From assembly GCA_013696265.1 (NCBI GenBank), contig JACCYX010000187.1:1-20058 (forward strand): DNA of 20,058 bases, in the 5' to 3' direction. Origin of the DNA: Chloroflexia bacterium. Lineage in GTDB: Bacteria; Chloroflexota; Chloroflexia; Thermomicrobiales; UBA6265. Each line of letters begins with the position of its first letter. The first letter of the stretch is position 1. Below, one piece after another: positions 6,477-13,636 of the stretch. The notes under the pieces were generated by a model. It saw only the letters and a program-made list of their open reading frames with translations. It searched no databases and was not told the origin of the DNA. The translations under genes and the position numbers were made by a program.

Positions 6477-7841
6477 ATGACCGAATCCCTCTCCACAACG
6501 ACCGTGATCGACCAGACGAGTCCCCGGCCGAGCGCCCCGGAAGTCGCCCGCCAGCAAGGGGTCAACCCGGTCGACTACCTGCGCCAGCGCGGCTTCGTCT
6601 ACGACATCACGGACGAGGCGGGGCTGCGGGCGGCCTTCGACAGCGGGCCGGTCACGGCCTACATCGGCTTCGACCCGACCGGCACCTCGCTCCACGCCGG
6701 GCACATGGTCAGCATCATGTTGCTGGCCACACTGCAACGGATGGGACATCGCCCGATCGCGCTCGGGGGCGGCGGCACGGCGATGGTCGGCGACCCGACT
6801 GGCCGCACCTCGTCGCGGGAGATCATTAGTCTGGACGATCTCAAGCACAACCTGGGCAAAATTCGAACGCAACTGGAGAAATACCTCGACTACGAGGGGG
6901 GGCGCTTCGGCGACAACCCGGCGGCGCTCAGCGTCAACAACGCCGATTGGCTCCTGCCGTTGCGCTACATCCCCTTCCTGCGCGACATCGGCCGCCATTT
7001 CTCGGTCAACGAGATGCTGGCGACGGACACCTACCGTACCCGGCTCGAAACCACCGGCCTCAATTTCGTCGAGTTCAACTACCGGCTGGTGCAGGCCTAC
7101 GACTTCCTGCACCTCTACCGCGAGGAAGGCTGCCTCTTGCAGATGGGCGGCTCCGACCAGTGGACGAACATCACGGCGGGCGTCGAACTGGTCCGCAAGG
7201 CGGACCGGGGCAAGGCGTTCGCGCTGGTCTCGCCGCTGATCACCACGCCCTCGGGTGAGAAGATGGGCAAGACCGGCTCTGGCGTACGCGTCTGGCTCGA
7301 TCCCGACCAGTTCTCGCCGTACGACTACTACCAGTACTGGGTCAACACCGAAGACGCGATGGTCGAAACCTACCTGCGCCAGTTCACCTTCCTGCTCGAA
7401 GACGAGATCGCCGACCTGACCTCAGTCTCCGGCGAGGCGCTGCGGGAGGCCAAGTGGCGTCTTGCTTACGAAGCGACCACGCTCGCCCATGGTGTTGATG
7501 AGGCGGAGCGGGCGCAATCAGCATCAAGGATGTTTTTCAGCGATCAAGCCAAGTTCGTGGCATCGGAGACTGCCCACATAGTCACGTTGCCGACCACGAA
7601 ACTCGCAGAAGCTGACGTGACGGACGAATTCACCCTGGCCGACGCCTTCGTCGCCGCTGAACTGGCAAAGTCCCGTGGAGAAGCCCGTCGCCTGGCCCAG
7701 CAGGGCGGCCTATCCGTGGACGACGCAAGGGTCAGCGATGTCGATGTGCCGTTCGGCGCGGTTCTTGGTGAACGGAATGCCGTCCTGCTCCGGGCCGGGA
7801 AGAAGCGCTTTAAGCGGGTGGTGGTTGTGGACCGGCGATGA
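6477..7841 (+). CDS. tyrS: Tyrosyl-tRNA synthetase
   Basis: This enzyme charges tRNA-Tyr with tyrosine using ATP in the cytoplasm. The 454-residue product is class Ic: YIGFDPTGTSLHAGHM (about 62-77) holds the HIGH-type HAGH, QMGGSDQW lies at about 222-229, and the KMSKS-type loop is KMGKT (262-266). A C-terminal S4 RNA-binding domain spans about 385-454 (LAKSRGEARRLAQQGGLSVDD). Length is a little above the usual 400-430 because of an N-terminal extension of about 25 residues. I chose the ATG at 6477, which has only a weak GCGGGAA ribosome-binding site; an upstream in-frame ATG at 6375 would add a 34-residue non-conserved stretch. The gene ends in front of a cluster of REP hairpins and converges on a regulator gene. 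Confidence 0.95.
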   Translation: MTESLSTTTVIDQTSPRPSAPEVARQQGVNPVDYLRQRGFVYDITDEAGLRAAFDSGPVTAYIGFDPTGTSLHAGHMVSIMLLATLQRMGHRPIALGGGGTAMVGDPTGRTSSREIISLDDLKHNLGKIRTQLEKYLDYEGGRFGDNPAALSVNNADWLLPLRYIPFLRDIGRHFSVNEMLATDTYRTRLETTGLNFVEFNYRLVQAYDFLHLYREEGCLLQMGGSDQWTNITAGVELVRKADRGKAFALVSPLITTPSGEKMGKTGSGVRVWLDPDQFSPYDYYQYWVNTEDAMVETYLRQFTFLLEDEIADLTSVSGEALREAKWRLAYEATTLAHGVDEAERAQSASRMFFSDQAKFVASETAHIVTLPTTKLAEADVTDEFTLADAFVAAELAKSRGEARRLAQQGGLSVDDARVSDVDVPFGAVLGERNAVLLRAGKKRFKRVVVVDRR

Positions 7842-7866
7842 CCCGAAACCGGATCGTCGCCGTTCC

Positions 7867-7945
7867 GTAGGGTTGCCGAGCTTGTCTCGGCCCAGTCGCT
7901 TCGGGACCGCGGAATCAACGGGCGGAGCAAGCTCCGCAGCCGTAC
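7867..7945. repeat. Head-to-head pair of GTAG-type REP hairpins
   Basis: The left copy is GTAGGGTTG followed by CCGAG-CTTGT-CTCGG (7876-7890). The right copy, on the minus strand, is GTAC, GGCTGC and a hairpin GCGGAGC-AA-GCTCCGC (7922-7937). The outer ten bases are imperfect inverted repeats. The pair lies 26 bases after tyrS and can also serve as a two-sided terminator. Confidence 0.7.
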
Positions 7946-7963
7946 ATGGTCGGCGGTGATGAT

Positions 7964-8019
7964 GGCCCGGTTGCTTCAGGACTCGTGATCGACGGGCGGA
8001 GCACGCTCCGCAACCCTAC
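7964..8019 (-). repeat. REP hairpin in a 75-base-offset direct duplication
   Basis: This segment is a diverged direct copy of 7889-7945. Shared blocks include GGCCC-GT-GCTTC-GGAC and GGGCGGAGCA-GCTCCGCA. Read on the minus strand it starts GTAGGGTT and forms GCGGAG-CGTG-CTCCGC. The duplication unit includes unique DNA next to the hairpin, so it arose by local tandem duplication. Confidence 0.7.
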
Positions 8020-8044
8020 GCAACGTGTCATGGCGCGCGTTTCT

Positions 8045-8722
8045 TTACACCTTTTCCGCGATCGCCGGTGGCGTGATCCGGTAGGCGCAGCGGCGGGCAC
8101 CCTGGACGATGTGTTCCTCGCGCTCGACCTGGACATCGGCGCCGAGTACGTCGCGGAAGACGTTCAGTTCGGCCCGGCAGAATTCCTGGCAGGTCGCGGC
8201 GGCGGCGCAGATCGGGCAGTGATTTTCGACCAGAACGTAGGAGCCATCCGCCTCTTCGGCCCACTCCGCCATGTACCCCTCGCCGGAGCGAATCCCGGCC
8301 AGTGTGGCGATGCGCTCCGGCAGCGAATCCGCGCTCTCCATCGCGCGTTGGTACGCGCCTCGGGTGTCCCGCTCGCGGGCGGCGATCACTGTGTCGACGG
8401 CCGATTGCCCAAGTTCGGCGCGGATCGTGCCGATCAGGTCGACCGTCAGTTGGGCGTGGGCGTCCGGAAACCGGGACTCGGCGGCCTCGGTCAGGTGCCA
8501 GATCGCGATGGGGCGGCCAACCCCCCGGATTTCCGAGCGGGAGAGCACGAACCCCTGCTCCTCAAGCCGCAGCAGTTGCTGGCGGGCCGCCTCGCCGGTG
8601 ATGCCGAGTTGGACGCCGAGGGTTGCCGACGATTGTGGGCCGCGCATCTTGAGCGCCATCAGCAACCGGTCCGATGCGGATTTCCGGTGTCGTTCGTGTT
8701 GGGAGGTTGGGGAAAGTGCCAT
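8045..8722 (-). CDS. SufR-like helix-turn-helix regulator with cysteine cluster
   Basis: The 225-residue product has an N-terminal winged HTH (about 15-75; SATLGVQLGITGEAARQQLLRLEEQGFV). Its C-terminal sensor region carries ENHCPIC-AAAATCQEFC-RAELNVFRDVLGADVQVEREEHI-GARRCAY. Cysteines lie at 169, 172, 178, 182 and 212. This matches the pattern of SufR and related ArsR/DeoR-like regulators in which cysteines hold an Fe-S cluster and DNA binding follows cluster state. In cyanobacteria and mycobacteria SufR represses suf genes; no suf genes are in this window, so the target is unknown. The ATG at 8722 lacks a strong ribosome-binding site, but no later start keeps the whole HTH. A large palindrome 15 bases upstream suggests autoregulation. 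Confidence 0.8.
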   Translation of the reverse strand: MALSPTSQHERHRKSASDRLLMALKMRGPQSSATLGVQLGITGEAARQQLLRLEEQGFVLSRSEIRGVGRPIAIWHLTEAAESRFPDAHAQLTVDLIGTIRAELGQSAVDTVIAARERDTRGAYQRAMESADSLPERIATLAGIRSGEGYMAEWAEEADGSYVLVENHCPICAAAATCQEFCRAELNVFRDVLGADVQVEREEHIVQGARRCAYRITPPAIAEKV

Positions 8723-8736
8723 GTCAGTGCGTCTCT

Positions 8737-8773
8737 CGGGTATTCTCCAAGGGTTCCCTTTGAAAAATACCCG
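8737..8773. promoter_or_regulatory. Nested palindrome upstream of the SufR-like gene (candidate operator)
   Basis: Outer arms CGGGTATT (8737-8744) and AATACCCG (8766-8773) are exact inverted repeats. Inside lies AAGGGTTCCCTT, another inverted repeat. Together they make an almost continuous two-fold symmetric 37-bp site just before the regulator's start, where an autoregulatory dimer would bind. Its sequence does not match the CAAC-N6-GTTG site reported for cyanobacterial SufR. Confidence 0.5.
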
Positions 8774-8806
8774 ACGGCGCGTTGCGGCGCAAGGCGCCGA
8801 GCGAGA

Positions 8807-9547
8807 TCAGCCCTCGCTGAACCTGGTGACGGCATCGGGGCCGACGTAGGTTCCGGTTGGTTCGCCGAGCGCGATCTTGCGCATCGCGTCGCGGTCGCCG
8901 GCGTCGAAGACGTGGATCGGGATCCGGTGGTCGCGGGCGAGGATGAACGCCGATTGGTCCATCACCGTCAGGCCCCTGGACACCACGTCGTCGTAGGTGA
9001 TCTGCTCGTAGCGTTTGGCATGCGGGTTGCGCTTGGGATCCTCGGCGAAGACGCCGGCGACACCCTGCTTGGCGGCGAAGATCGCGTCGGCCCGGATTTC
9101 GATGGCACGCTGCACCGCCGGGTAATCGGTGGTGACGAAGGGCTGGCCGATGCCGGCGGCGAAGACCACGATGTAGCCCTTTTCCAAATGCTTGATCGCG
9201 CGGAGGCGAATGTAGGGCTCGGCGACGGAGGCGATCGGGATCGCCGTCATCACCCGCACCTCATGTGAGCCGTGCGAGGTCAGTGCGCCCCGCAGGATGA
9301 GGCTGTTGACGACGGTCGCCATCATGCCGATGTTGTCCGCTTCGGCGCGTTCGATGCCCCAGTCGGTGGCCAGGCGGCCCCGGAAGATGTTGCCGCCGCC
9401 GACCATGATCGCGACCTCGACCCCGAGTTCAGCCAGCGCCTTGATTTCGTCGACCAGCCCGTCGACCGCCGACCGCTCGATGCCGGATTCGGCGGCCCCG
9501 GAGAAGGCTCCGCCGCTCAGCTTGATCAGGACCCGTGCGTACCTCAT
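8807..9547 (-). CDS. pyrH: Uridylate kinase (UMP kinase)
   Basis: The enzyme phosphorylates UMP to UDP with ATP in pyrimidine nucleotide synthesis and is a hexamer in most bacteria. The 246-residue product has the amino-acid-kinase fold: RVLIKLSGGAF at 5-15, VGGGNIFRG at 49-57 (phosphate binding), ADNIGMMATVVNSLIL at 70-85, and TTDYPAVQRAIEIRADAIFAAKQGVAGVFAEDPKRNP, typical of bacterial PyrH. The ATG at 9547 follows GGGGAG; longer readings lack conservation. Bacterial pyrH often sits between tsf and frr, but here it stands alone, divergent from acnA over about 190 bases. The C-terminus has TGTYV in place of the common GT-V ending, within normal variation. Confidence 0.95.
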   Translation of the reverse strand: MRYARVLIKLSGGAFSGAAESGIERSAVDGLVDEIKALAELGVEVAIMVGGGNIFRGRLATDWGIERAEADNIGMMATVVNSLILRGALTSHGSHEVRVMTAIPIASVAEPYIRLRAIKHLEKGYIVVFAAGIGQPFVTTDYPAVQRAIEIRADAIFAAKQGVAGVFAEDPKRNPHAKRYEQITYDDVVSRGLTVMDQSAFILARDHRIPIHVFDAGDRDAMRKIALGEPTGTYVGPDAVTRFSEG

Positions 9548-9673
9548 GCCGTTGCGCTCCCCTTCCAGGATGTGTGCCGGACCGTTCGATCGGCCCGCGG
9601 GCGGCGAATGTGCCGTAGAATGTTGAGACGTTTCCGTGGGCATCCACATGTGGGCTAGGCGCCGGGAATCCGC

Positions 9674-9701
9674 CCGGATCGCCAACCTCGCCGGATCGCC
9701 A
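9674..9701 (+). promoter_or_regulatory. 11-bp direct repeat upstream of acnA
   Basis: CCGGATCGCCA occurs at 9674-9684 and 9691-9701, 17 bases apart. It lies 33 bases before the acnA start, in the divergent pyrH/acnA region, which also holds the palindrome CCACATGTGG at 9644-9653. Both are possible protein-binding sites, but a chance origin is not excluded. Confidence 0.25.
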
Positions 9702-9733
9702 CGTGCAGTATCGCCGAAAGGACCATCCCGACC

Positions 9734-12643
9734 ATGAGTGATCCGTCGCAGGCCAACGACAACGCGGTCGGCGCTCGCGCACAACTGACGACCGCGCAAG
9801 GGACGACCTATTCTTACTACCGGCTCCAGCGCCTGGTCGAACTTGGGCTGCTCGACTCGATCGAGCGGCTGCCGTTCACGGTCCGGATCCTGCTCGAGAA
9901 CGTGCTGCGCAATGTCGGCGGCGAGTTCGCCGACGAGAAGCATCTCGAAGCCCTGGCGCAGTGGCAACCGACGACCGGGTCGGCCGACCACAACTTCGAG
10001 TTGCCCTTTCTGCCCGCGCGGGTGGTGCTCCAGGATTTCACGGGCGTTCCCTGCGTAGTCGACCTGGCCGCGATGCGGTCGGCGATGCACACGCTAGGCG
10101 GCGATGTCACCAAAATCAACCCGCTGGTGCCGGTCGATCTCGTAATCGACCACTCGGTGCAGGTCGACCGCTTCGGCACGCTGGCCGCCTTCGGGCACAA
10201 CGTGGAGCTGGAATACGAGCGGAATCAGGAGCGGTACGAACTGCTGCGCTGGGGCCAGCGCGCCTTCCAGAACTTCCGCGTCGTACCGCCCGGCACCGGC
10301 ATCGTGCACCAGGTCAATCTCGAATACCTGGCGCCGGTGGTGGCGACCAGGGAAGATGCCAACGGCGCGGTCGCCTACCCGGACACGCTCGTCGGGACCG
10401 ATAGCCACACGACGATGATCAACGCCCTGGGCGTGCTTGGCTACGGCGTCGGCGGCATCGAGGCCGAGGCCGTGATGCTGGGCCAGCCGCTCTACCAGCT
10501 CTCGCCGGAGGTGGTCGGGCTCAAGTTCACCGGCGGCATGAATCCCGGCACGACGGCGACCGATCTCGTGCTGGCCGTGACCGAGTTGCTCCGCAAGCAC
10601 GGCGTGGTCGGCCGGTTCGTTGAATACTGCGGGACCGGCCTCAGCAACCTGAGCCTCGCCGACCGGGCCACGATCGCCAACATGGCGCCGGAATACGGTG
10701 CCACCGCCGGTCTCTTCCCAATCGACGACGAAACGCTCCGCTACCTCCGGCTCACCGGCCGTGAGGACGACCAGATCGACCTCGTCGAGCGCTACGCCAA
10801 GGAACAGGGGCTCTTCCGCACCGACGAAACCCCCGATCCCGAGTTCAACGAAATGCTGGAACTCGACCTGGCGACGATCGAGCCGAGTCTCGCCGGTCCG
10901 CGCCGGCCGCAGGACCGGGTCGCGCTGGGGTCCGTCCAGCGCGTCTTCCGCGATGCGTACGACACCGTCTTCACCGCCGATGGCGACGGTCACGACCTCG
11001 ACGACAATGGCTACGACGAGCAGAGCATGGAGTCGTTCCCGGCCAGCGATCCCCCGGCGGCGATGGCGGGTCAGACCGATGAGGGCAAGATCCCCGGCGA
11101 GTCGGCCGCCGCCCGCGTGGCCGAGGCCAGGGAAACCGCGGCGACCGCCGTCCTGGATCGTCCGATTACCTCCGAACACGTCGGCGACGTTTCGATCCGG
11201 GTCGAGGGGATGGAGGTCGACCTGCACCACGGGTCGGTCGTGATCGCGGCGATTACCTCCTGTACCAACACGTCGAACCCGTCGGTGATGCTTGGGGCCG
11301 GTTTGCTCGCAAAAAAGGCGGTCGAGCGTGGCCTGGATGTCCCGCCGTTCGTGAAGACCAGCCTCGCGCCAGGCTCCCAGGTCGTGACCCGCTATCTCGA
11401 CGACGCGGGTGTCTCCCCTTACCTCAATGCGCTCGGCTTCCACGTCGTCGGCTACGGCTGCACCACGTGCATCGGCAACTCGGGGCCGCTGCCTGAAGTA
11501 GTGGCCAACGCGGTCGACGCGAACGAGTTGGTGGTGGCTTCGGTGCTCTCCGGCAACCGCAACTTCGAAGGCAGGATCCACCCGCAGGTGCGGGCCTCGT
11601 TCCTGGCCTCGCCGCCGCTGGTCGTCGCCTACGCGCTGGCGGGAACGGTCGACATCGACCTCACGAACGATCCGCTGGGTGTCGATCCCAACGGTGAGCC
11701 GGTCTACCTGGCCGACATCTGGCCGACCGAGGAAGAGGTGCTGGCGGCGGTCGCGAAATCGGTCAACCCGCACATGTTCCGCGAGGAATATGAGACGGTG
11801 TTCGCCGGTGACGAACGCTGGCAGAACCTGCCGATCCCGGAAGGGAACCTGTACGAGTGGAACCAGGCTTCCACCTACGTGCAGGAGCCGCCATTCTTCG
11901 CCGACCTCACCCCTGAGCCGCGGCCGGTGGAGGACATCGCCGGGGCGCGGGCGCTGGCGATGGTCGGGGATTCGGTGACGACGGACCACATCTCCCCGGC
12001 GGGGTCGATCGCCAAGGCGAGTCCCGCCGGCGAGTACCTGCTCGAACACGGCGTGGAGCAGCGCCAGTTCAACTCGTACGGCTCGCGCCGCGGCAACCAC
12101 GAGGTGATGATCCGGGGCACCTTCGCCAACATCCGGCTCCGCAACCAGTTGGCGGAGGGCAAGGAGGGCAACTGGACGACCTTCTTCCCGACCGGGGAGT
12201 TGACGAACGTGTACGATGCCGCCGAGCGGTACCGGGAAGCGGGCACGCCGTTGATCGTGATCGCGGGCAAGGAATACGGCACTGGGTCGTCCCGCGACTG
12301 GGCGGCCAAGGGAACCTTGCTGCTCGGGGCCAAGGCGGTGATCGCCGAGAGCTTCGAGCGAATCCACCGCTCGAATCTGGTCGGCATGGGAGTCTTGCCC
12401 TTACAGTTCAAGCCGGGCGAGAACGCTGCCTCGCTCGGGCTGACCGGCGAGGAGACGTTCGGGATCGCCAACATCGATGCCCAACTCGCGCCGGGGGCGG
12501 AGTACACCGTCACGGTGACGCGGCCGGATGGATCGAGCTTCGAATTCACGGCGATCGCCCGGGTCGACAGCAATGTCGATGTTCGCTACTACCGGAATGG
12601 GGGTATCCTGCCCACGGTCCTGCGTCGCTTGATGGACGCGTAG
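9734..12643 (+). CDS. acnA: Aconitate hydratase, AcnA/IRP type, with acidic SFPASDPP insert
   Basis: The enzyme interconverts citrate and isocitrate in the TCA cycle using a [4Fe-4S] cluster. All landmarks are present: GTDSHTTM, ITSCTNTSNPSVMLGAGLLAKKA with cluster ligand C510, GCTTCIGNSGPL with ligands C576 and C579, TDHISPAGSI, FNSYGSRRGNHEVMIRGTF and the C-terminal GKEYGTGSSRDWAAKG. At 969 residues it is longer than the usual about 900. The excess is an acidic, probably disordered stretch (about 410-480) containing DEQSMESFPASDPPAAM, between the RPQDRV segment and the first cluster cysteine. An AAAGGA site 11 bases upstream supports the ATG at 9734. A SufR-like regulator gene lies about 1 kb away; regulation of acnA by it is only a possibility. 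Confidence 0.97.
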   Translation: MSDPSQANDNAVGARAQLTTAQGTTYSYYRLQRLVELGLLDSIERLPFTVRILLENVLRNVGGEFADEKHLEALAQWQPTTGSADHNFELPFLPARVVLQDFTGVPCVVDLAAMRSAMHTLGGDVTKINPLVPVDLVIDHSVQVDRFGTLAAFGHNVELEYERNQERYELLRWGQRAFQNFRVVPPGTGIVHQVNLEYLAPVVATREDANGAVAYPDTLVGTDSHTTMINALGVLGYGVGGIEAEAVMLGQPLYQLSPEVVGLKFTGGMNPGTTATDLVLAVTELLRKHGVVGRFVEYCGTGLSNLSLADRATIANMAPEYGATAGLFPIDDETLRYLRLTGREDDQIDLVERYAKEQGLFRTDETPDPEFNEMLELDLATIEPSLAGPRRPQDRVALGSVQRVFRDAYDTVFTADGDGHDLDDNGYDEQSMESFPASDPPAAMAGQTDEGKIPGESAAARVAEARETAATAVLDRPITSEHVGDVSIRVEGMEVDLHHGSVVIAAITSCTNTSNPSVMLGAGLLAKKAVERGLDVPPFVKTSLAPGSQVVTRYLDDAGVSPYLNALGFHVVGYGCTTCIGNSGPLPEVVANAVDANELVVASVLSGNRNFEGRIHPQVRASFLASPPLVVAYALAGTVDIDLTNDPLGVDPNGEPVYLADIWPTEEEVLAAVAKSVNPHMFREEYETVFAGDERWQNLPIPEGNLYEWNQASTYVQEPPFFADLTPEPRPVEDIAGARALAMVGDSVTTDHISPAGSIAKASPAGEYLLEHGVEQRQFNSYGSRRGNHEVMIRGTFANIRLRNQLAEGKEGNWTTFFPTGELTNVYDAAERYREAGTPLIVIAGKEYGTGSSRDWAAKGTLLLGAKAVIAESFERIHRSNLVGMGVLPLQFKPGENAASLGLTGEETFGIANIDAQLAPGAEYTVTVTRPDGSSFEFTAIARVDSNVDVRYYRNGGILPTVLRRLMDA

Positions 12644-12691
12644 GCCGGATCGGGCAGGGTTGTCCCGAAAGTCGATTCGAAGGGGAGCGGT

Positions 12692-13273
12692 GTGGCGTCA
12701 GGTCGAATCGAAGTCGCGGCAATCGTCGGCAGCCTGCGGCAGCACTCGCTGAACCGGTCGTTGCTGCAAACGGCGATGCTGGTAGCGCCAGAACGTCTTC
12801 ACATCTATGAACTCTCGATCGACCGGTTGCCGTTCTTCAATGAAGACCTCGAACGCCAGGGCGATCCGCCGCTGGTCGCCGAGTTCAAGGCCGCCCTGGA
12901 CCGCGCCGACGCGGTGCTGATCATCACCCCCGAATACAGCTACTCGATCCCCGGCGTGCTCAAGAACGCGCTCGACTGGGCATCCCGCCCGGTGGGACGT
13001 TCGGTTCTCAGGCACATGCCGCTGGGCATGATGGGCGCCTCGGTCGGGCGCTCCGGCACGATGCGGGCGCAACTGCACCTTCGCCAGATCTGCGTCCAAC
13101 TCGGGGCGGTGCCGCTGCCCGAGCCTGAGGTCTACGTGACCTTCGCGGCCGACAAGTTCAACGCGCTGGGCGAACTGACCGATCCCACCGCCCTCGACCT
13201 CACGAAGCAACTGCTGACGCGCCTCGGCGAGTGGGCCGACATGCTGAACGCGCGCCGCCCTCCGCCCCGGTAG
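12692..13273 (+). CDS. NAD(P)H-dependent FMN reductase
   Basis: The 193-residue product is a flavodoxin-fold reductase of the SsuE/ChrR/YieF-like group, which reduces FMN, quinones or metals with NAD(P)H. GSLRQHSLNR at 13-22 is the FMN-phosphate loop. TPEYSYSIPGVLKNALDWASRP at about 79-100 is the family signature. The GTG start at 12692 has an AAGGGGAG site. The gene follows acnA by 48 bases on the same strand, so co-transcription is plausible. The true substrate cannot be told from sequence. Its TAG stop is part of a GTAGGG that precedes a small hairpin. Confidence 0.9.
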   Translation: MASGRIEVAAIVGSLRQHSLNRSLLQTAMLVAPERLHIYELSIDRLPFFNEDLERQGDPPLVAEFKAALDRADAVLIITPEYSYSIPGVLKNALDWASRPVGRSVLRHMPLGMMGASVGRSGTMRAQLHLRQICVQLGAVPLPEPEVYVTFAADKFNALGELTDPTALDLTKQLLTRLGEWADMLNARRPPPR

Positions 13274-13287
13274 GGTGGAACTCCACC
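13270..13287 (+). repeat. GTAG-led small hairpin overlapping the FMN reductase stop
   Basis: GTAG (13270-13273) includes the TAG stop and is followed by GGTGG-AACT-CCACC (with one further A-T pair possible). It repeats the arrangement seen after the MerR gene. Only a five to six bp stem is present, so this is a weak call. Confidence 0.35.
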
Positions 13288-13295
13288 ACCAAATC

Positions 13296-13425
13296 GTCAT
13301 TTCGAGCTTGCGAGAAATCCCTGTGCGAAGCACTCGGCGACGAAGTCGGCGCCTGCGTGAACGAGCGGAAAGACCGGCTCCGCCGGAAGCGCTTCGCGCA
13401 GGGATTCCTCATTCGTCGGAATGAC
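13296..13425 (+). repeat. 130-bp MITE-like repeat, copy 2
   Basis: Same length and orientation as the copy at 5568, with 44 identical leading bases and a diverged middle. A middle hairpin keeps pairing despite changes: GGC-GTA-GCC in copy 1 is GAC-GAA-GTC here. The ends are GTCATTTCGAG and an inverted GTCATTCCGAC. No gene lies inside it. The rest of the spacer to 13636 shows nothing I can name. Confidence 0.8.
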
Positions 13426-13636
13426 AGTTTATTGGTGAGGCGCTTGCCAGAATATGGTCGAGTTGCACCATTCAGTCCGGTGGTTCTGGCTTCGGTCCCA
13501 GCGGGCGGGGAACCCCAATCCCAATGCCATCGTTATCCCCATGATGACAATTACGCGCCCTGATACGCCTGAGGGCCTCTTCAGGCCGCGCGCCAGCGTC
13601 GATGCCGATAACCGCACCGCCTGAGAGGAACACGTC

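Noticed and set aside
5931..7112. A 393-codon open frame on the minus strand across the tyrS start and the thioredoxin-like gene
   Set aside because: It overlaps two conserved genes in other frames and has no domain or ribosome-binding site.
7889..8019. A CRISPR-like array
   Set aside because: Only two diverged direct repeats are present, the units are hairpins of the REP family, and there are no cas genes.
8045..8722. Direct control of acnA by the neighbouring SufR-like regulator
   Set aside because: The nested palindrome is not found upstream of acnA; closeness alone is not evidence.
8807..10090. pyrH with an N-terminal extension to 10090
   Set aside because: The extra 181 codons are antisense to acnA; conserved PyrH sequence and a good ribosome-binding site begin at 9547.
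10094..12367. A 757-codon open frame on the minus strand opposite aconitase
   Set aside because: It runs antisense to a fully conserved acnA, its translation is rich in R, G, V and D with no recognisable domain, and it is a codon-bias shadow of GC-rich DNA.
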